From NCBI GenBank assembly GCA_002327965.1, contig DCVB01000117.1:1-19301 (forward strand): 19,301 nt of DNA, in the 5' to 3' direction. Below are positions 14,608 through 19,301 of the stretch, one piece after another; positions within the stretch are counted from its first letter, which is position 1, and each line of letters opens with the position of its first letter. The translations under genes were made by a program, and so were the position numbers. The notes below the pieces were generated by a model that saw only the letters and a list, made by a program, of their open reading frames with translations, was not told the DNA's origin and ran no database searches. The stretch comes from Candidatus Aminicenantes bacterium UBA2199 (lineage in GTDB: Bacteria; Acidobacteriota; Aminicenantia; UBA2199).

Positions 14608-15714
14608 TTAGAACGCTTCGGCAAATGTCAGGTAGAACGCGGGCTCGGCGCCGGCGAAGCCGATGTCCAGCCGGACGTTCAGGTTCTCGCGGCGGTTGAA
14701 CTTGTAGCGCAGGCCGGCGCCGCCGGCCGGGTGGAAGCCGGACAGCTCCAGCAGGGAGAAGAGCGGCTGCACCTGGGCGATACCGGCGAAGACGCAGGCT
14801 CCGAAGCGTCCCCATAACGGCCGGCGATACTCGGCTTGCAGGGCCAGCAGGCCCCGATCGCGATAGCGGCCGTCGTAGTAGCCGCGCAGCAGGTTGAGAC
14901 CTCCGAATTTCGGCAGCATGAGGAACGGGGCTCCTCCCTGCACCGCGCGCAGCACTCCCTGCACGGCGACGACCTGGTCTCCCCCCAGCCCGAAGTAGCC
15001 GCGGGCGTCGATGGAGACCTGGCCGAAGGTGAAGTCACCGCCCAGGGCGCGGAAAAAGCGGTTGAAAAAGAAGGAGACATAGGTCCCCCTGGACGGGGAG
15101 AACGTATTGTCGCGGCTGTCCCACTTGGCGAAAACGCCGAGGCCGCTGACGGTTCCGCCCGCTGCGCCGGGCAGGGTCCCAGGGACCAGCTTGCCGTCAC
15201 TTTCCCGGTCGCGCATGGAGACGTCGTAGGTCTCCAGGTGCAGGCCGACAAAGCCGTTCCCGCCCCAGCGGCGCTGCAGGTTCAATTGCAGACGCCAGTT
15301 GCTCGAGGTGAAATCCTCGCGGTCCTCCTCCAGGGTGCGGTTGCCGATGCCGTAGAACCTGTCTGGAAAGTAGGAATACTTGGCCATGCCGTCGATCAGG
15401 AACTTGCCGCCGGCAAGATACATCTCGTAGTCGACCTGGGCGATCGACTGCTTGTTCTGGGTGCGGACGAAGTTGAAGCGGTAATGGGAGAGCCGCGATG
15501 ACTGGAGGGCGCGGCCCAGGCGGAAATGATGGATGCCGACCAGCCCCCAGGCCAGGCGGGTCTCGGGAGTGTAATAGACCACCGGCGCGATGACGAAGCC
15601 GCTGCGCGGCGGGGCGACGGCCTGCTCCACGGCGGCGCGCAGGCAGCCGGCGGCAAGGGCCAGGGCCACGACCAGCCCCGCGGCCGTCGCGGTCCCCCGG
15701 GTTGCCGCAGCCAT
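14608..15714 (-). CDS. Omp85/BamA-TamA-family outer membrane beta-barrel without POTRA domains
   Basis: A 368-aa outer-membrane protein of the bacterial surface antigen (Omp85 C-terminal) type. After a signal sequence (hydrophobic GLVVALALAAG, cleavage probably near LRAA) comes GFVIAPVVYYTPETRLAWG, the usual first strand of these barrels. Alternating amphipathic strands follow, including FAKWDSRDNTFSPSRGTYVS, the conserved D-xR-xx-xxP-xxG-xxxx motif. A GLNLLRGYYDGRYRD segment matches the (V/I)RGY/F loop, and the chain ends in Phe (TFAEAF). No POTRA repeats precede the barrel, so it is unlikely to be BamA itself. A patatin-less or autonomous transporter or anchor role is possible. The ATG overlaps the rsmI stop by one base (TGATG), so it is coupled to rsmI. 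Confidence 0.88.
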   Translation of the reverse strand: MAAATRGTATAAGLVVALALAAGCLRAAVEQAVAPPRSGFVIAPVVYYTPETRLAWGLVGIHHFRLGRALQSSRLSHYRFNFVRTQNKQSIAQVDYEMYLAGGKFLIDGMAKYSYFPDRFYGIGNRTLEEDREDFTSSNWRLQLNLQRRWGGNGFVGLHLETYDVSMRDRESDGKLVPGTLPGAAGGTVSGLGVFAKWDSRDNTFSPSRGTYVSFFFNRFFRALGGDFTFGQVSIDARGYFGLGGDQVVAVQGVLRAVQGGAPFLMLPKFGGLNLLRGYYDGRYRDRGLLALQAEYRRPLWGRFGACVFAGIAQVQPLFSLLELSGFHPAGGAGLRYKFNRRENLNVRLDIGFAGAEPAFYLTFAEAF

Positions 15715-16520
15715 CAGTTGCGGGCGCCGCGCGCTTTTTTCTTCATCAGGATCTTTTTCAGAGCGTTCTTGCCCATGCCGAAGCGTTGCTGGAAAAAGGC
15801 GTACAGGTCGTCGATGTCGCCGAATTCCGGAGCCGGCTCGCGCTGGTCCCTGTCGTCGTTGCCGGCGATGACCAGCACCATCTCGCCCAGGACGGCCGTA
15901 GCGCCCAGGGCGGCGCGCCATGCGCCCAGCCGGGCGCGCACGATCTTTTCGTGTTTCTTGCTGATCTCCTTGGCCAGGGCGAACTCGCGGTCGCCCAGGA
16001 CCTCGGCGGCGGCGGCGAGGAGCTCCTCCAGGCGCCGGGGCGACTCATAGAGCACGAGGGCATAGGGCAGGGCGGAGACGTCGGCGAGAAAGCGCCGCAA
16101 TTCCCCCCGCGCCCGGGGCGGGAAGCCGAGGAACAGGAAACGGCGCGGGTCGATGCCCGAGGCGGCGAGGGCGGGGACAAAGGCGGTCGCTCCGGGCAGC
16201 GGCACGACCGCGATGCCGGCGTCGATCGCCCGGCGCACGAGGATATGCCCGGGATCGGATATCGCCGGCGTCCCCGAGTCGGTGACCAGGGCGCCGTCCT
16301 CGCCGGCGGCCAGCATGGCGACGATCCTTGCCGCCTGCTCCTGCTCCTTGGGGCGGTAGTGGCTGACGATGCGCTTGTGGATCCCCAGGTGACTCAGCAG
16401 CTTGAGCGTGGTGCGGCTGTCCTCGGCGATGACGAAATCGACGCGGGCAAGGACCTCGACGGCGCGGCGGGTGATGTCGCCCAGGTTTCCGATCGGCGTG
16501 GGGACGATATACAGTGCCAT
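15714..16520 (-). CDS. rsmI: 16S rRNA (cytidine(1402)-2'-O)-methyltransferase
   Basis: An SAM-dependent ribose methyltransferase that acts on C1402 of 16S rRNA in the small subunit decoding centre. At 268 aa it is of normal size. Tetrapyrrole-methylase-fold motifs are all present: VPTPIGNLGDIT (6-17), IAEDSRTT (31-38), TDSGTPAISDPG (80-91) and PLPGATAFVPALAASG (107-122). The Lys-rich C-terminal tail is typical. The ATG was preferred to an in-frame TTG one codon upstream; neither has a Shine-Dalgarno. It lies 125 nt downstream of nadE on the same strand, with a heptad-repeat hairpin between, and is coupled to the Omp85 gene. Confidence 0.95.
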   Translation of the reverse strand: MALYIVPTPIGNLGDITRRAVEVLARVDFVIAEDSRTTLKLLSHLGIHKRIVSHYRPKEQEQAARIVAMLAAGEDGALVTDSGTPAISDPGHILVRRAIDAGIAVVPLPGATAFVPALAASGIDPRRFLFLGFPPRARGELRRFLADVSALPYALVLYESPRRLEELLAAAAEVLGDREFALAKEISKKHEKIVRARLGAWRAALGATAVLGEMVLVIAGNDDRDQREPAPEFGDIDDLYAFFQQRFGMGKNALKKILMKKKARGARN

Positions 16521-16523
16521 CAA

Positions 16524-16648
16524 AGTGATGAGTGAACGAACTCACGGAGCTCAGTGATGAGTGATGAGAAGGAAGCGGAGGTGAAGAAGCATGTTTTCTC
16601 AGGGTTGTTTCTCATCACGTATCACTCATTACTCATCACTCATTCCTA
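16524..16648. repeat. Inverted heptad arrays (AGTGATG / ATCACTC) between nadE and rsmI
   Basis: The right side has ATCACTC, ATTACTC, ATCACTC, ATTCCTA in perfect 7-bp register (16621-16648), running into the nadE TAG stop. The left side has AGTGATG and AGTGAAC at 16524-16537, and two AGTGATG units at 16553-16566. The sides are complementary: the GTGATGAGTGATGAGAA block near 16554-16570 pairs with the right side with two mismatches. The nadE-rsmI transcript would thus carry a hairpin of about 80-90 nt, which could reduce downstream expression or protect the upstream mRNA. Confidence 0.8.
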
Positions 16649-17461
16649 CTTGTTCCAGTCCCGCAAATACCTGAAGTCAATGCCCACGGTCCGGGCATGG
16701 AGCTTGGCGATGGGCGGCATGGTGCGCTTGAACTGCGAATTGACGATCATCTTGCGCACGCGGCGGATGAGCGGCAGCTTGAAGCCGCGCTCGATGATCT
16801 CGCCCTCGTCCCAGCGCATGTCAACCATCAGGTGCAGCAGGACATCGAGGTCCTCGTAGGCGATGCCGATCTCCCCCTCGTCGGTCTGGCCGGGCCACAG
16901 GTCGGCGCTGGGTTTCTTGGCCACGATCTCCTTGGGCACGCCCAGGTGGCGCGCCAGCTCGAACACCTGCGTCTTGTACAGGTCGCCGATGGGCTGGAAG
17001 GCGCAGGCCGAGTCGCCGAACTGGGTGGAGTAGCCGATGAGCAGCTCGCTCTTGTTCGAGGTGCCGGCCACCAGCGCCTGCCTGCGCGCCGAATGGTCGT
17101 AGAGCACGGCCATGCGCTCGCGGGCGCACTTGTTGCCGACCTGGAGCCTGTTTGCGGCCGGGAAGCGCTCGAAGTAGGCGTCGACCGAGGGCGAGATGTC
17201 GATCTCCTCGAAAGGCACCTTGAACTTGCGGCAGGCCATCTTGCCGTGGCGCAGGCTGTCGGGGTCCGAGGCGCGGTAGGGGAGCAGCAGGGCGAACGTG
17301 TGGGCGGCGCCCAGCGCCTTGCGGCACAGCGCCAGCACCACGGCCGAGTCGAGGCCGCCCGAGACGCCGACGATGGCGTTGCGGAAGCCGTTCTTGGTCA
17401 CGCTGTCCTTGATGAAGGCCGTCAGGATCTTTTCCACCATCCGGCAGTCGATCTTAAGCAT
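16646..17461 (-). CDS. nadE: NAD+ synthetase (synthetase domain only)
   Basis: Converts deamido-NAD to NAD+ with ATP and ammonia in the cytoplasm. At 271 aa it has only the N-type ATP pyrophosphatase domain. The P-loop is SGGLDS (34-39). Further landmarks are the GTSNKSELLIGYSTQFGDSA stretch, PIGDLYKTQVFELAR, and a C-terminal KRTMPP-type loop. No glutaminase domain is fused to it. Its start overlaps the end of the upstream CN-hydrolase gene by 8 nt, with GGAGGA seven nt before the ATG. The two encode, in order, the two domains of a glutamine-dependent NAD synthetase, so the hydrolase may feed it ammonia. The 3' end reaches into a heptad repeat. Confidence 0.95.
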   Translation of the reverse strand: MLKIDCRMVEKILTAFIKDSVTKNGFRNAIVGVSGGLDSAVVLALCRKALGAAHTFALLLPYRASDPDSLRHGKMACRKFKVPFEEIDISPSVDAYFERFPAANRLQVGNKCARERMAVLYDHSARRQALVAGTSNKSELLIGYSTQFGDSACAFQPIGDLYKTQVFELARHLGVPKEIVAKKPSADLWPGQTDEGEIGIAYEDLDVLLHLMVDMRWDEGEIIERGFKLPLIRRVRKMIVNSQFKRTMPPIAKLHARTVGIDFRYLRDWNK

Positions 17462-18287
17462 GAAGGATCCTCCTCATCTCTTTCAGCACCAGGGCGGGCT
17501 GGTCGTCGCGCAGGTACGACGAGGCGATGCGGGCGCGGCGCACGTCGGCCGGACGCACCTCGGCGTCCAGCACGTCGGGGTCCACGTACTTGGCCTTTTG
17601 CACGATGCCGCGGCCGGCGCGGGCGAAGAAGGAGCCGCCGCCGAAGCCGATGCCGTCCTCGAAACCCACGCGGTTCACGAAAAGATAGTTCTGCTGGTAG
17701 AACTGGGAGAAGACGTAGCCCATGGTCTCCCAGAGCTGGAACGAGGAGATGCCGTCGCGGCCGATCCCCCGCTGCGGGCTGTTGGAGATGCCGATCAGCA
17801 GGTCGGTCTTCTGCAGGAAGTACAGGTAGGCCAGCATGGGGAAAAGGATCTCGCGGCAGATGAGGATGCCGGCGCTGAACGGGCCGATCTGGAAAGCGCG
17901 GAACTCGTCGCCGGGCTTGAAGACCATGCCTTCCTCGAACATGCCGTAGTTGGGCAGCTGCGCCTTGCGGTGCACGTGGCGGGCCCGGCCGCGGGAAAAA
18001 TAAACGGCCGCGTTGCGGATGATGCCCGGCTCCTCTTCCAGCGGGGCGCCGGCGATGATGTCGATAGCGCGGCTCAGCTTCTCCAGCCGGCGCCATTCGC
18101 GGCCTCCTGGCCGCAGGGCCACTTCGGCGGCGAGGTCCTTCAGCTGGTAGCCGCTGAGGCTCAGTTCCGGGAAGACGATCAGTTCCCTCTTGTCCCTGAC
18201 GGCGCGCTCGACCTGGGCAACATGGAATTCCAGGTTCTTCCCGACATCGCCCAGCGCCGGGCTGAACTGTACGGCTCTGACCTTCAT
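17454..18287 (-). CDS. Carbon-nitrogen hydrolase (nitrilase superfamily), probable glutaminase partner of NadE
   Basis: A 277-aa cytoplasmic amidase-type protein. The Glu-Lys-Cys triad is visible: Glu41 in VFPELSLSGY, Lys108 in VHRKAQLPNYGMFEE and Cys144 in GILICREILFP. The fold matches the N-terminal glutaminase half of Gln-dependent NadE, and KAQLPNYGxFEE is characteristic of that half. The gene directly precedes and overlaps nadE, in the order found in fused enzymes. An independent amidase role cannot be excluded. The ATG was chosen because it fits the family start (MKVRAVQFSP) and a promoter that would give a leaderless mRNA; no Shine-Dalgarno is present. The open frame upstream belongs to the promoter region and the DUF3943 antisense. 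Confidence 0.9.
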   Translation of the reverse strand: MKVRAVQFSPALGDVGKNLEFHVAQVERAVRDKRELIVFPELSLSGYQLKDLAAEVALRPGGREWRRLEKLSRAIDIIAGAPLEEEPGIIRNAAVYFSRGRARHVHRKAQLPNYGMFEEGMVFKPGDEFRAFQIGPFSAGILICREILFPMLAYLYFLQKTDLLIGISNSPQRGIGRDGISSFQLWETMGYVFSQFYQQNYLFVNRVGFEDGIGFGGGSFFARAGRGIVQKAKYVDPDVLDAEVRPADVRRARIASSYLRDDQPALVLKEMRRILHA

Positions 18288-18293
18288 GTTGGA

Positions 18294-18322
18294 AATATAG
18301 CACAGCCGCGCGGGGGAAACAA
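18294..18322 (-). promoter_or_regulatory. Promoter of the CN-hydrolase-nadE operon, predicted leaderless
   Basis: Minus-strand -35 TTGTTT (18322-18317), exact 17-nt spacer, extended -10 TGCTATATT (18302-18294). Six nt separate the -10 from the ATG. Confidence 0.6.
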
Positions 18323-18382
18323 TCCTGCCCGACGCGGGTGACCTCATGGGTCGGTGCGGGTGCTGCAAGTGTCCTGGAACGT

Positions 18383-18411
18383 TTGACACCCGGGCGTCGA
18401 TGTGGTATTTT
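18383..18411 (+). promoter_or_regulatory. Promoter of the DUF3943 gene
   Basis: Perfect -35 TTGACA (18383-18388), exact 17-nt spacer, -10 TATTTT preceded by TGG. The predicted start near 18418 gives a leader of about 29 nt with an AAGGA ribosome site. Confidence 0.7.
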
Positions 18412-18446
18412 TCTGGCTTTGAACGGTCTGTTCCCAAGGAATCCAG

Positions 18447-19301
18447 GTGAAAAAAGCGAAAATCGCCCTCGTCCTGCTCGTATTTCTTTGCGGCGGTCTT
18501 CTGTCCGGGCAGGATGAGGCCGGGAGCGCCGGGGAGCAGGCGGCGAAGCCGAAGGCGAAGACCGGCCGTGCGTTCATCGAGATGGGCATCAACTGGGGGA
18601 TCTCGGCGGTCAACTACAACCTCAAGTACTCGAAGTTCATCGAGGACTGGCAGTTCGAGCTGACCTGGAAGGACCAGAGGCGCAAGTTCTTCACTTCCGA
18701 GGGGCTGCGGCTGGATTCGAACAACCTGCAGCTGAACTGGACCCATGCCTGGTCCGGAGCCCTTTATTACAACTGGGCGCGCAGCAACCGCCTCAGCCCC
18801 TTCGTCTCCTTTCTGTTCTCCTCGGGCGGCTCGCTGCTGTGGGAGTACGTCGCCGAATGGCGCGAGATCTCCTCGATCAACGACCATGTCTATACCTGGA
18901 TGGGCGGCCCGGCCATCGGCGAGCCGCTGTTCCAGATCGCCGATCATTTCCGCCGCCGGCCCGGCCTGTTCAGCCGCCTGGCCGAGACGCTCGTCAACCC
19001 GCCGCTGGCGATCAACGATCTGCTGGACGGCCGTAACCGGCTGCCCCGGGTGCCGCTGCAGGACCGCAGCGACTTCCGCCTGGACTTCGGCCTCAAGGAC
19101 GGCCCCGTTTCCCCCGCCGACGGCTCGGGCAGCCACGCCGTTCTCGACCTCGACCTGCGCCTGGTCACCCTCCCGGGCTACGGCCGCCCCGGCTCCGGCT
19201 CGGGATACTCCCGCCTGCCGATCGACAACGAATACCGGCTGGCCGCCAGCTTCAACCGGCGCCTGGTCGAGGAACTGGAATTCTCCACCCGCTGCGTCCT
19301 G
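18447..19301 (+). CDS. DUF3943 domain protein, 5' part (truncated by window edge)
   Basis: The reading frame is open for 285 codons to the right edge. It starts with GTG: AAGGA lies six nt upstream, and the next residues (MKKAKIALVLLVFLCGG) make a signal sequence that probably ends near SGQD. DUF3943 landmarks are ISAVNYNLKY, PFVSFLFSSGGSLLWEYVAEW, SINDHVYTWMGGPAIGEPL and the NPPLAINDLLDG region. The family is predicted to be exported and membrane-associated, possibly an outer-membrane barrel in diderms; its function is unknown. It diverges from the CN-hydrolase/nadE operon and has its own strong promoter. The rest of the protein lies outside the window. Confidence 0.85.
   Translation, partial: MKKAKIALVLLVFLCGGLLSGQDEAGSAGEQAAKPKAKTGRAFIEMGINWGISAVNYNLKYSKFIEDWQFELTWKDQRRKFFTSEGLRLDSNNLQLNWTHAWSGALYYNWARSNRLSPFVSFLFSSGGSLLWEYVAEWREISSINDHVYTWMGGPAIGEPLFQIADHFRRRPGLFSRLAETLVNPPLAINDLLDGRNRLPRVPLQDRSDFRLDFGLKDGPVSPADGSGSHAVLDLDLRLVTLPGYGRPGSGSGYSRLPIDNEYRLAASFNRRLVEELEFSTRCVL

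Noticed and set aside
14603..14616. Intrinsic terminator of the Omp85 gene (CGTTCTTTAGAACG)
   Set aside because: The stem is only 6 bp with a 2-nt loop, overlaps the stop codon and has no U-tract.
18288..19136. N-terminal extension of the CN-hydrolase frame
   Set aside because: It runs antisense to the DUF3943 gene, is not similar to nitrilases, and the internal ATG matches the family start with a promoter just upstream.

Overview
This GC-rich window reads as the chromosome of a diderm (Gram-negative type) bacterium. It carries an Omp85-type outer-membrane barrel, an RlpA lipoprotein, a type IV pilus retraction ATPase, c-di-GMP signalling and a sigma-54 response regulator. Gene content, the DUF3943, DUF3467 and DUF2156 families, and abundant 7-bp-periodic intergenic repeats would fit an Acidobacteriota/Aminicenantota-like or related uncultured lineage. 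That placement is an inference with low confidence; no marker gene decides it.

Layout. The left edge holds the start of alaS, translationally coupled to an upstream PilT/PilU-family ATPase gene (both minus). Divergent from it is rlpA (plus), followed by a REC-GGDEF diguanylate cyclase gene with its own promoter and a possible 17-codon leader ORF. A repeat-filled convergent gap follows (3237-3614), then argF (minus). Next come a plus-strand GNAT/DUF2156 pair that overlaps by 4 nt, and a convergent minus-strand sulfotransferase/DUF3467 pair. A second repeat-bearing gap (7094-7456) leads into a plus-strand run: tldD and tldE (overlapping), a secreted seven-PKD-repeat protein, an NtrC-type regulator, and the RNase P RNA gene rnpB. 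The promoter and 5' P1 strand of rnpB lie inside the regulator's coding sequence. A third repeat gap (14242-14607) separates rnpB from a minus-strand cluster. In transcription order that cluster is a CN-hydrolase gene, nadE, a heptad-repeat hairpin, rsmI, and a POTRA-less Omp85 barrel gene. A DUF3943 gene that starts with GTG diverges from the CN-hydrolase gene and runs off the right edge.

How the genes fit together. The window is mostly housekeeping: translation (alaS, rsmI, rnpB), arginine biosynthesis (argF), NAD synthesis (nadE with a probable separate glutaminase subunit), and envelope or surface functions (pilT, rlpA, Omp85, PKD protein, DUF3943). Two signalling genes and a TldD/TldE metalloprotease pair complete it.

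The most unusual content is non-coding. Every long intergenic gap is built from 7-bp-period repeats of at least six different sequences, including a composite long-hairpin element present in three related copies. Eight of eleven promoters I can place are extended -10 types (TGn before the -10). Four of these lie only 6-8 nt upstream of an ATG that lacks a Shine-Dalgarno, which predicts leaderless mRNAs. The rnpB/regulator overlap is the clearest single-gene oddity.
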